Below the pieces are notes generated by a model. That model worked only from the letters and a program-made list of their open reading frames with translations, had not been told where the DNA came from and made no database searches. DNA of 64,000 nucleotides from NCBI GenBank assembly GCA_041821185.1, contig JBGUBD010000015.1, forward strand, positions 1 to 64,000, given 5' to 3'. This stretch comes from Phycisphaerales bacterium AB-hyl4 (GTDB lineage: Bacteria > Planctomycetota > Phycisphaerae > Phycisphaerales > Phycisphaeraceae). Shown here one piece after another: positions 9,808 to 17,919 of this stretch. Numbering within the stretch: position 1 is the first letter of the stretch; the number at the start of each line of letters is the position of its first letter. The translations under genes were made by a program, and so were the position numbers.

Positions 9808-12591
9808 ATGACTGTACGTCCCGACCGTCCCGTGCACTTGCGCTGCGAGTCTCACCTCAACCCTTTGGCGGTTCAGCGAGCCACGCCGCGCCTATCATGG
9901 CAGTATGTGGATCGACAGCGCAACGCGATCCAGCGTGCCTATCGCATTCAGGTCGGCACGACGGTGGAATCCCTCGAAAGTGAAAACGCGTTGCTGTGGG
10001 ACAGCGGCCGCGTCGAGTCGGCTGATTGTGTGCTGATTCCTTACGCCGGCGTCACCCTGCACAGTGCGCAGACGTGCTACTGGCGGGTGCAGACATGGAA
10101 CGATGCGACGGAGCCTTCGGACTGGAGCAGGGTCGCGTCGTGGGAAATGGGCCTGCTCGACGCGTCTGACTGGCAGGCGGATTGGATTGGCACTGCGATG
10201 GTTGGCGACCGACAGACCGGGACGGTGAGCCCGCTGCTGCGTCGATCATTCAATTTGCCTGCCGAGCCGGTGCGGGCACGGCTTTATGTCACCGCGCTTG
10301 GCCTGTATGAGTTTCACTTGAACGGGCAGCGGATTGGGGCGGATGTTTTCAGCCCCGGCTGGACCGACTACGCCCGTCGCCGACAGTACCAGGTGTACGA
10401 CGTGACGCCGTTGCTGACGGCCGGCGCCAACGTCGCCGGGTGCATGCTCGGTGATGGCTGGTACTGCGGCCACATCGCGCAGTTCGGGCGCCAACATTAC
10501 GGCGATCGCCCCAAGCTGCTCGCACAGCTTGTCATCACATGTGCCGATGGCAGCGAGCACACCATTGTCACGGACGAAAGATGGCGTTGGGCCATGGGTC
10601 CGGTGGTGGCCAATGATTTGCTGATGGGCGAAAGCTACGACGCCCGGCTGGAGCAGCCCGGATGGGACAGGCCGGGAGTCGATGAGGCACCAGCTCAATG
10701 GTTTCCTGTTCAGCGTTTTGAGGAGGTGGAGGTGCCACTGGTCGCTTCCACCGCACCGCCAGTGCGCGCTACTCAGTTGATCGAACCAATCGCGCCGCCG
10801 CGCCGGGCTGATGAGCAACACTGGTCAAGTCAGCACTGGGTGTTTGATCTTGGCCAGAACTTCAGCGGCCGAGTCCGCCTTCGGGTCAAGGGTAAGCGGG
10901 GCCAGTTGTTTCGCATTCGCCACGCGGAAATGCTTCGGCCGGACGGCAAGCTCTACGTCGAGAACCTGCGTTACGCAACCGCGACGGATTGGTATACATG
11001 TCGCGGAGACGCGGCGGGCGAAGTCTATGAGCCGCGATTTACCTTCCACGGTTTTCGTTATGTGGAAGTGCGCGGCTTCACCGAAATGCCTGACGCGTCG
11101 GCAGTGACAGGTGTCGTGCTCCATTCCGATCTGCCGACGATCGGCGAGTTTGAATGCTCCAATCCCGATGTCAATCAGTTGCAGAGCAATATCGTCTGGG
11201 GCCAGCGCAGCAACTTCCTGGAAGTACCCACGGATTGCCCTCAGCGTGATGAACGGTTGGGCTGGACGGGCGACGCGCAGGTCTTTGTGGCCACAGCGTG
11301 CTTCAATCAAGAGGTCTCGGGATTTTTCAACAAGTGGCAGGATGATCTGGCGGACGCCCAATCGCCCGAGGGGGCGTTTCCGGAGGTGGTCCCCAACGTG
11401 CTTCCCGGCGGGAAGGACGGCGGGCCGGGCTGGGCTGATGCTGGCCTCATATGTCCTTGGACGATTTACCGCCGCTACGGCGATCGCAGCATTCTGGAAC
11501 AGCATTATGCCTCGATGGTCCGTTTTGTTGACTATCTCGAAGAAACCAGCTGCGACCTGATCCGCGCTGGCGATCCGAGCCTGGCGAATTGTGGATTCGG
11601 CGACTGGCTGGCGGTCGACGCGCCCAACCCCGGGTCAGCCCCGACGCCGAAAGACTTAATCGGGACCGCTTATTTTGCGCATGCCACCGCGCTGATGGCT
11701 CAGATCGCCGAGGTCCTTGGATACGATGGCGATCAACGACGTTTTGAAAACCTGGCGGCACACATTCGCAGGGCCTTTCAAAAGACGTTCGTCTCGGCTT
11801 CGGGGCGCGTGGTCGGGCATACGCAGACGGGCTATCTGATGAGCCTGGCGTTCGACCTGTTGCCGGATGAAATGAGGCCGATTGCGTTGGGCCACCTCGT
11901 GGATCTGATCGAAGCCCGGGGCGACCATCTCGCGACCGGCTTCCTCGGCACGCCGCTGCTGGCACCTGTACTCAGCCGATTCCAGCGAAGCGATGTCGCG
12001 TATCGGCTGCTGCTTCAACGCACCTACCCATCCTGGTTGTACTCCGTCGACCAGGGGGCGACCACCATGTGGGAACGCTGGAACAGCTACAGCCACGAGC
12101 ATGGTTTCGGTGACGTCAACATGAACTCGTTCAACCATTACGCCTATGGCGCAATCGGACAATGGCTGTATGCCACCGTGGCAGGGATTGATGTGGATGT
12201 GGATGCGTCATCCGCCGGCTACCGTCATGTCCTGATCCGCCCCATCCCCGGGGGCGATCTCACCTGGGCGCGGGCCGCATTGACGTCACCCTATGGCCGA
12301 ATCGCGACACACTGGGAACGCGAAGGCGATCAATTCAGCCTGCGTGTCGAAATACCTGCCAACACCACGGCGACAGTGGTGCTGCCCACGGCCGACCCGT
12401 CGACGATCACTGCCTACGCGGCTGGCGATCACGCCCCGCTCGACCTGGCCTTTGCCATGAGCGACGAGGGCTGTTCGTGTTCGTGTCGGATCGGCAGCGG
12501 CGCTTACCGCTTTGACGTAAGTTCGCCTGCCGGCAAAGGCGAGTCGCATCGTGATCACCAACCGCAAGTCGCCGATACAACCGCTGTGTGA
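9808..12591 (+). CDS. Alpha-L-rhamnosidase, GH78
   Basis: 927 residues, usual for the family. Domain order is that of GH78: an N-terminal fibronectin-like domain (ATPRLSWQY...YRIQVGT), a jelly-roll rhamnose-binding domain (ARLYVTALGLYEFHLNGQRIG, WTDYARRRQYQVYDVT), then the (alpha/alpha)6 barrel with the hallmark DCPQRDERLGWTGDAQ (residues about 475-490) that carries the acidic residues around the catalytic site, TTMWERWNSYS, and NSFNHYAYGAIGQWLY. It hydrolyses terminal alpha-L-rhamnose from glycans or plant glycosides by inversion. There is no signal peptide, so it probably acts on imported oligosaccharides. It is convergent with the GntR regulator, 33 bases apart. Confidence 0.93.
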   Translation: MTVRPDRPVHLRCESHLNPLAVQRATPRLSWQYVDRQRNAIQRAYRIQVGTTVESLESENALLWDSGRVESADCVLIPYAGVTLHSAQTCYWRVQTWNDATEPSDWSRVASWEMGLLDASDWQADWIGTAMVGDRQTGTVSPLLRRSFNLPAEPVRARLYVTALGLYEFHLNGQRIGADVFSPGWTDYARRRQYQVYDVTPLLTAGANVAGCMLGDGWYCGHIAQFGRQHYGDRPKLLAQLVITCADGSEHTIVTDERWRWAMGPVVANDLLMGESYDARLEQPGWDRPGVDEAPAQWFPVQRFEEVEVPLVASTAPPVRATQLIEPIAPPRRADEQHWSSQHWVFDLGQNFSGRVRLRVKGKRGQLFRIRHAEMLRPDGKLYVENLRYATATDWYTCRGDAAGEVYEPRFTFHGFRYVEVRGFTEMPDASAVTGVVLHSDLPTIGEFECSNPDVNQLQSNIVWGQRSNFLEVPTDCPQRDERLGWTGDAQVFVATACFNQEVSGFFNKWQDDLADAQSPEGAFPEVVPNVLPGGKDGGPGWADAGLICPWTIYRRYGDRSILEQHYASMVRFVDYLEETSCDLIRAGDPSLANCGFGDWLAVDAPNPGSAPTPKDLIGTAYFAHATALMAQIAEVLGYDGDQRRFENLAAHIRRAFQKTFVSASGRVVGHTQTGYLMSLAFDLLPDEMRPIALGHLVDLIEARGDHLATGFLGTPLLAPVLSRFQRSDVAYRLLLQRTYPSWLYSVDQGATTMWERWNSYSHEHGFGDVNMNSFNHYAYGAIGQWLYATVAGIDVDVDASSAGYRHVLIRPIPGGDLTWARAALTSPYGRIATHWEREGDQFSLRVEIPANTTATVVLPTADPSTITAYAAGDHAPLDLAFAMSDEGCSCSCRIGSGAYRFDVSSPAGKGESHRDHQPQVADTTAV

Positions 12592-12624
12592 TGAGATGCA
12601 GGTGAAGCAGGGGTGCGGCCTTAT

Positions 12625-13737
12625 TTAGTTAGACCGTGGAGATACGCCGTTGCTTTCGGCTTTCGAGGCAGCATTCGGCTGGTCGCCGTGAAAACGCTCG
12701 CACGTCTTGCCCCATACCAGACTGGGCGCGACTTCCGCGCGAATGATCGTGCCTTTATCCAGCATCTCATACATCGCTTCGACCAGGCGAATCGCCCACT
12801 GCTCGGTCGGCATTTCCACCCGGCTGAGGTCCGGCGTGCAAAGCCAGGGCTCGGGTACGCCGTTGATCGCCAGAACGCTGATCTGCTCGGGGACGCGCCA
12901 CCCGTTCCGTTCAAGGGCGTATAGATTTCGGCAAGCCTGGAAGCCACCTTCGACAATCACGATCGATGGCGGGCACTCGGCGGCGGCAAGATACATCAGT
13001 AGCTCGTCGCCATGATCGGACCTATCGACGATTAACTCATCATGCTGCAGGTCTGCCCCAATCTTCTGAGCCTCACGATGAAACGCTCGTCCCACGCTGT
13101 CCATGTAATACGAGCCGCTTTCGCGGATCAGCAGACACCGACGATGGGCAAGCGAATAGGCGAACTGCACGCACATGCGAACGTGCTGGTCGACGTCGAT
13201 GCAAACCTGCCCTGCCCATGAAGGGCATCCGCCTGACAGCAAATGCCCCATCACCATGACTGGTTTGCCCGTCGCCCGAAGATGGTTGAGCAGGTCCAAG
13301 GAAACCGTATCCTGAGCCAGGATACCGCACAGCGGCTTGGCCCATTGCAGGATCGACTCCTTGGTTTGGTTCTGAGTGAAACGAAGGCTGATTTCCAAAT
13401 TCGGGTCCTGAAGCAGGAGCCGTTGGATGGCAAGTACATAGGAACGGACAAAAAGCGCTGCTCGCGAATCCGGGACCAGCAGCCCCAGTTGCCGCCGGCC
13501 GGCCGAGGGGGCGGGGCCGGTCACCTTCACGTCAGGGCTGACGATCGTCCCGGAACCACGGCGTGACTTGAGCAGCCCCTGATTCACCAGACTGCCCAAT
13601 GCATGCCGGACAGTCCCCACAGCCACGCCGTACTGCGACGATAGCGCTTTCTGCGTCGGCAAAGGACGTCCCGGTGTATACGCACCGCTGGCGATTTTTT
13701 TCTGAATATCCCCGATTATTTCAGCCTGTTTGGTCAT
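12625..13737 (-). CDS. GntR-type transcriptional regulator with LacI-like sensor domain
   Basis: 370 residues from ATG 13737, preferred over an upstream in-frame start because AGAGG lies about seven bases before it and the winged-helix domain begins there. Residues 1-75 form a GntR helix-turn-helix (GRPLPTQKALSSQYGVAVGTVRHALGSL). The rest resembles a periplasmic-binding-protein-type effector domain as in LacI or AraR: LGLLVPDSRAALF, GILAQDTVS, PEQISVLAINGVPEPWL, SRVEMPTEQWAIRLVEAM. This AraR-like architecture usually senses a sugar. Its convergent partner is the rhamnosidase, which makes a rhamnose-related effector plausible but unproven. Confidence 0.85.
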   Translation of the reverse strand: MTKQAEIIGDIQKKIASGAYTPGRPLPTQKALSSQYGVAVGTVRHALGSLVNQGLLKSRRGSGTIVSPDVKVTGPAPSAGRRQLGLLVPDSRAALFVRSYVLAIQRLLLQDPNLEISLRFTQNQTKESILQWAKPLCGILAQDTVSLDLLNHLRATGKPVMVMGHLLSGGCPSWAGQVCIDVDQHVRMCVQFAYSLAHRRCLLIRESGSYYMDSVGRAFHREAQKIGADLQHDELIVDRSDHGDELLMYLAAAECPPSIVIVEGGFQACRNLYALERNGWRVPEQISVLAINGVPEPWLCTPDLSRVEMPTEQWAIRLVEAMYEMLDKGTIIRAEVAPSLVWGKTCERFHGDQPNAASKAESNGVSPRSN

Positions 13738-14233
13738 ATCGAGCCTCTGAAAAACTTCGCCTTTCCGCGAAAAACTCTTTTTGAATGAAAAGACCCCCAA
13801 AAGCGTATAGCCTGCCTGAAAACCATGCGCCAGCCTTTATGAGTCGGTATATGGCCTCGCTGATAGCCAGCCTAGCGAGTTTGTGTTCGTTTTGGTCTTT
13901 CGAGTTCTCATACGTTCAGACATTCGCCCGCGGGGGGACACGAAATTATCGAGATTGCGAATTTACGGTCTAATCACGAACGTTCACTCCTGATTATTAG
14001 GATAAAAGTTAGCTTAATTCCAGGCGTAACGCAATAGTTAATCAGCAGCCGCCACTGGTGCGGCCAGCATTGGTCAGGTTCCCGGTCAACTGCCCGGCGA
14101 GTTCCGAGGAAGCAACGCGAAGCCTTTCGATGCAGGGCGAGTTGTCGATCTTGTTGGGCATGAGGTGACTGTGACTCTTGCCTTTGCCGCCTTCTTTCTG
14201 CGGGGCGTGGGCACCGCCGTACAATTGCACAAC
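13738..14233. other. Intergenic region between divergent GntR and YheT-like genes
   Basis: About 500 bases between two divergent starts, so it must hold both promoters. The stretch is locally AT-rich around 13770-13800 and 13940-14040. I saw no clear inverted-repeat operator or riboswitch. A 39-codon minus-strand frame at 14042-14161 (ATG 14161) has no ribosome site or motif and is not called. Confidence 0.4.
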
Positions 14234-15286
14234 ATGTCACAATCATCCCAAAGTTCGTTTCGACCGGCGTGGTGGGCACGAGGCGGTCATCTCCAGACGC
14301 TCTGGCCAGCGATCTGCCGTCGACGTGTTGCGGTCACCACGTGGTGTGAGGTCGTGGAACTGGACGATGGTGATTGCCTGGAACTGGAATGGGTCGAGCC
14401 GGATGGCAAGCAGGCGGATCGGCCGATTCTCATCGTGCTGCACGGGTTGGCGGGCTCGGCACGATCGCGTTATGCCCGCGGCATGCTGGCGGCAACGGTG
14501 CGGCACGGCTGGCGCGGTGTGGTGATGCAGTTCCGTGGCTGCGGCACGAACCCTAATCGCCTGCCCCGGAGCTACCACTCGGGCGTAAGTGATGACTCGG
14601 AGCAGGTGGTGCGGCTGCTTCGTACGCGAGAACCTGACACAAAACTGGCGGCCGTGGGATACTCGCTCGGCGGCAATGTGCTGCTCAAGTGGCTCGGCGA
14701 ACGCGGGGTGGCGGCGCCGCTCGCGGCGGCGGTCGCGGTGTCCGTGCCGTATGACCTGGCGGCCACGGCAGCATGCGTCGAACGCGGGCTGAGCCAGCTA
14801 TACCAGTGGCACCTCATGCGGTCACTTAAACAGACCGTGCAGGCAAAGCTGCGACAGGATCCCACGCTCCTGCCGATGGACGAGCGACAGGTCATGCGGC
14901 TGCGAACGTTTCGGCAGTTTGATGACCAGGTGACCGCCCCGCTGCACGAATTCAAGGGAGCGGACGACTATTACCAGCAATGCAGCAGCGGACAATTCCT
15001 TGATCGCATCACCGTGCCGACCTTGCTGGTGCATGCCCGCAACGACCCGATGACCGGCGATGTGCTGCCCGACCCCTCACAGTTGCCGACGGCGGTGCGG
15101 CTTGAGTTGCTGGACGACGGCGGCCACGTGGGATTTGTAACAGGTCGCTGGCCATGGCGGGCGACCTACTGGCTGGAGCAGCGGGTGCCTGCGTTTCTCC
15201 AGCCCTACCTTGAAAGCGAAGACGTCACCATGAATCCGTCCCACCCGCTCCACCGCCAACCTCATCGAACATCGAAATCTGTGTGA
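14234..15286 (+). CDS. YheT-family alpha/beta hydrolase
   Basis: 350 residues from ATG 14234. The start is set there because relatives begin with the same type of sequence (FRPAWWARGGHLQTLWPA). Key segments are LIVLHGLAGSARSRYARGM, VMQFRGCGTNPN, the nucleophile elbow GYSLGGN, VPTLLVHARNDPM with the acidic residue, and DDGGHVGF with the catalytic His. This is the complete UPF0017/YheT signature. The enzymes are esterase-like and cytoplasmic with poorly known substrates. The helicase gene follows on the same strand after about 115 bases. Confidence 0.9.
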   Translation: MSQSSQSSFRPAWWARGGHLQTLWPAICRRRVAVTTWCEVVELDDGDCLELEWVEPDGKQADRPILIVLHGLAGSARSRYARGMLAATVRHGWRGVVMQFRGCGTNPNRLPRSYHSGVSDDSEQVVRLLRTREPDTKLAAVGYSLGGNVLLKWLGERGVAAPLAAAVAVSVPYDLAATAACVERGLSQLYQWHLMRSLKQTVQAKLRQDPTLLPMDERQVMRLRTFRQFDDQVTAPLHEFKGADDYYQQCSSGQFLDRITVPTLLVHARNDPMTGDVLPDPSQLPTAVRLELLDDGGHVGFVTGRWPWRATYWLEQRVPAFLQPYLESEDVTMNPSHPLHRQPHRTSKSV

Positions 15287-15403
15287 ACGAGATCCGCGTC
15301 CGGGCTGTCGCATACGGGCTTCGACCACGCACAAGTGTGGGCATCCGCGAGCCGCCGCAGATGGTCGTGTCGAGCGATGGCCGTCACGGTATGCTGGGGA
15401 GTC

Positions 15404-17869
15404 ATGCCAAAGCCCTCACGCGACGACCTGCTGCTTCAGTACCTCGATCGGCTGCCCTACGAGCCATACCCAGTTCAGGAAGAAGCGCTCATGCGCTACT
15501 TCGAGTCGGACGAGGGCGTGCTCGTCTGCGCCCCCACGGGCATGGGCAAGACGCTCATCGCCGAAGCGGCGCTGTACGAAGCATTGAGCACGGGTCGGCG
15601 GGCCTACTACACGACGCCGTTGATCGCGCTGACCGAGCAGAAGTTTACCGAGGTACAGGACGCGGCAGAGCGGTGGGGCTTCAGTCGCGAACAGGTGGGG
15701 CTGGTGACGGGTAATCGCTCGGTCAACCCGCGAGCGACGGTGCTGGTGGTCGTGGCGGAGATTCTGCTGAACCGACTGCTGCACAAGGAAGCGTTCGATT
15801 TCAGCGATGTCTCGGCTGTGGTGATGGACGAGTTTCACTCCTTCGCCGAGCCGGAGCGGGGCATCGTGTGGGAGTTGTCGCTGTCGCTGCTGCCGAAGCA
15901 CGTTCGGCTGCTGCTGCTCTCGGCAACGGTGGGCAACGCCTCGCAGTTTCTAAGCTGGTTGCGCACCAGTCACGGACGAGACCTCACGCTCGCGCAAAGC
16001 AAAGAACGCAAGGTGCCGCTGACCTGCCACTGGGTGGGCGAGCAGTTGCTGCCCGAGTTACTGATCGAGATGGTCCGTGGCGAGGAGCAGACGCGAAAGA
16101 CTCCGGCCCTGGTGTTCTGCTTCGACCGCGAGCGCTGCTGGGCGGTGGGCGAACTGCTGCGCGGCAAGGACATGCTCAACGGCGACCAGCAGGCACAACT
16201 GGCAGAGCAACTCGATGCGATCGACTTTTCACAAGGCGCCGGCCCGAAGCTCAAACGCATTCTCATGCGCGGCGTGGGGATTCATCACGCCGGCCTGCTG
16301 CCGCGCTACCGGCGGGTGGTCGAAACCCTGTTCCAGCAGAAGCTGCTGTCGGTGTGCGTCTGCACGGAAACTCTCGCTGCGGGCATTAACCTCCCCGCCC
16401 GCTCGGTCGTGCTCACGACGCTGCTCAAGGGGCCCCGGGGCAAGAAAAAACTGATCGGTGCGAGCAGCGCCCACCAGATGTTCGGCCGGGCGGGTCGGCC
16501 GCAGTTCGATCGCGAAGGCCACGTCTACGCCGTCGCCCACGAAGACGACGTCAAGATTCTGCGCCACAAGCAGAAGATCGAACAGATCCCCGAAGACACC
16601 AAAGACCCGCAGTTGATGAAGATGCGCAAGAAGCTGGTCAAGAAGACACCCACGCGCCGCGAGGGCGAGCAGTACTGGTCCGAGGCGCAGTTCGAAAAGC
16701 TTCAGGCCGCCGAGCCGGGCAAGCTCGAATCCAGGGGCGAGCTGCCGTGGCGGCTGCTGGCGTTTCTGCTGGATTCGTTCAGCGACGTGGCAACGCTGCG
16801 GGACGTCGTATCCAAACGACTAATGAGTGAACCGCAGATCGCGCAGGGGCAAAAGCAGCTCACGCGCATGCTCGTGACACTACACGAGCAAGGGTATGTG
16901 ACGTTGACGCCGACCCCGCCCCTACCGCGTCGGTACGTTTCCGCCCACTCGCTCGGCTGGTATGTGACGTTGACGCCGACCCCGCCCCTACCGCGGTCGG
17001 CGGGCGGTTCAGCGAGCACGGCCCCCGAACCGGCCGCAACGCCCGAGCCGGCGACGCCCGCGACCACGCAGGACCTGCTCGCAGGCCTGCAACTCGGCGG
17101 CGCGCCCACGGGCAAGCCGGCCGCGTCGACCGCCTCCACCAGCCCGGCTACCGGCAAGTCGGCCGCCACGGCCCCCGCCGATCCCATAGCCGACTACCAG
17201 CCGACCACCGCCCATGCCACGGACAAGCTCAAGACGCTGCTGGCCTTCCGCGCCGTGCAGCCGGTGTATGGCGCTTTCCTGCTGGACTACCTCGGCCAGG
17301 TCGAGCGACACGAACGCATGCAGATCCTCGAATCGCTGCTGGAAATGCCCGGCTCGGTGGCGCGGAGCGTGCGCGTGCCCTTCCCGCAGGACCTGCCGCC
17401 AGGCGAGTTCACCCGCGAGACGATCGACCCGGCAATCGTGAAATCGGGACTGGCAACCTACGACGAGATGTACCCGCCGCTGCCGCACGAGCAGGACCGC
17501 CCCTTCGGCGAGCCGCCGCAGTTCCCCATTCCGCTGGCGGAGAAGATGCATCTGCTGTTTCAAAGCAAGGTCCGCAACGGCGGCCGGGTGCGCATCACCC
17601 CCGTCTGGGCCGCGGGCGATCTGCTGACATTCAACGGTGAGTTCAACGCCTTCATCACCGCACGCGATCTGACCAAACAGGAAGGGATGATCTTCCGCCA
17701 CGTCCTGCGTTTGATCCTGCTCTGCGAAGAGTTCATGCCGCTGACGCCCACGGGCATGACGAGCGAGGTCTGGCAGAGTGAGTTGAAAGAGCTCGTCGGG
17801 CTGCTGACCGATAGTTGCCGATCGATCGACCCCGCCTGCACCGACGAGGTGCTCGCTCGCGGCGACTGA
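15404..17869 (+). CDS. Ski2-like DExH-box helicase
   Basis: 821 residues from ATG 15404, with GGGGA just before it. Helicase motifs are in order: Q-type entry PYEPYPVQEEA, Walker A APTGMGKT (about residues 43-50), DEFH box (about 142-145), SAT (about 173-175), GIHHAGLLPRYR, ETLAAGINLPA and MFGRAGRPQ. The last three are typical of Ski2/Mtr4/Hel308 helicases. A low-complexity Pro/Ala/Thr linker of about 120 residues, containing a duplicated segment, joins the motor to a C-terminal domain with no clear homology (VYGAFLLDYLGQVERHERMQ). The ATP-dependent unwinding role is secure; RNA versus DNA substrate is not. Confidence 0.9.
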   Translation: MPKPSRDDLLLQYLDRLPYEPYPVQEEALMRYFESDEGVLVCAPTGMGKTLIAEAALYEALSTGRRAYYTTPLIALTEQKFTEVQDAAERWGFSREQVGLVTGNRSVNPRATVLVVVAEILLNRLLHKEAFDFSDVSAVVMDEFHSFAEPERGIVWELSLSLLPKHVRLLLLSATVGNASQFLSWLRTSHGRDLTLAQSKERKVPLTCHWVGEQLLPELLIEMVRGEEQTRKTPALVFCFDRERCWAVGELLRGKDMLNGDQQAQLAEQLDAIDFSQGAGPKLKRILMRGVGIHHAGLLPRYRRVVETLFQQKLLSVCVCTETLAAGINLPARSVVLTTLLKGPRGKKKLIGASSAHQMFGRAGRPQFDREGHVYAVAHEDDVKILRHKQKIEQIPEDTKDPQLMKMRKKLVKKTPTRREGEQYWSEAQFEKLQAAEPGKLESRGELPWRLLAFLLDSFSDVATLRDVVSKRLMSEPQIAQGQKQLTRMLVTLHEQGYVTLTPTPPLPRRYVSAHSLGWYVTLTPTPPLPRSAGGSASTAPEPAATPEPATPATTQDLLAGLQLGGAPTGKPAASTASTSPATGKSAATAPADPIADYQPTTAHATDKLKTLLAFRAVQPVYGAFLLDYLGQVERHERMQILESLLEMPGSVARSVRVPFPQDLPPGEFTRETIDPAIVKSGLATYDEMYPPLPHEQDRPFGEPPQFPIPLAEKMHLLFQSKVRNGGRVRITPVWAAGDLLTFNGEFNAFITARDLTKQEGMIFRHVLRLILLCEEFMPLTPTGMTSEVWQSELKELVGLLTDSCRSIDPACTDEVLARGD
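16893..16995 (+). repeat. In-frame direct repeat within helicase linker
   Basis: A 37-base unit at 16893-16929 recurs at 16959-16995, exactly 66 bases (22 codons) later, so the frame is kept. Both copies encode YVTLTPTPPLPR. The 29 bases between them encode a short RYVSAHSLGW-like stretch. The repeat lies where conserved helicase sequence stops and the low-complexity linker starts. LTPTPPLP-like strings often come from dispersed repeats inserted into genes. Confidence 0.8.
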
Positions 17870-17919
17870 CGGACCCCCGATCGGGTTTGTCGAAGCGGCG
17901 ACGAAGCGAGAAACGCGGT

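Noticed and set aside
14042..14161. 39-codon minus-strand frame between GntR and YheT genes
   Set aside because: No ribosome site, no motif and no supporting context.
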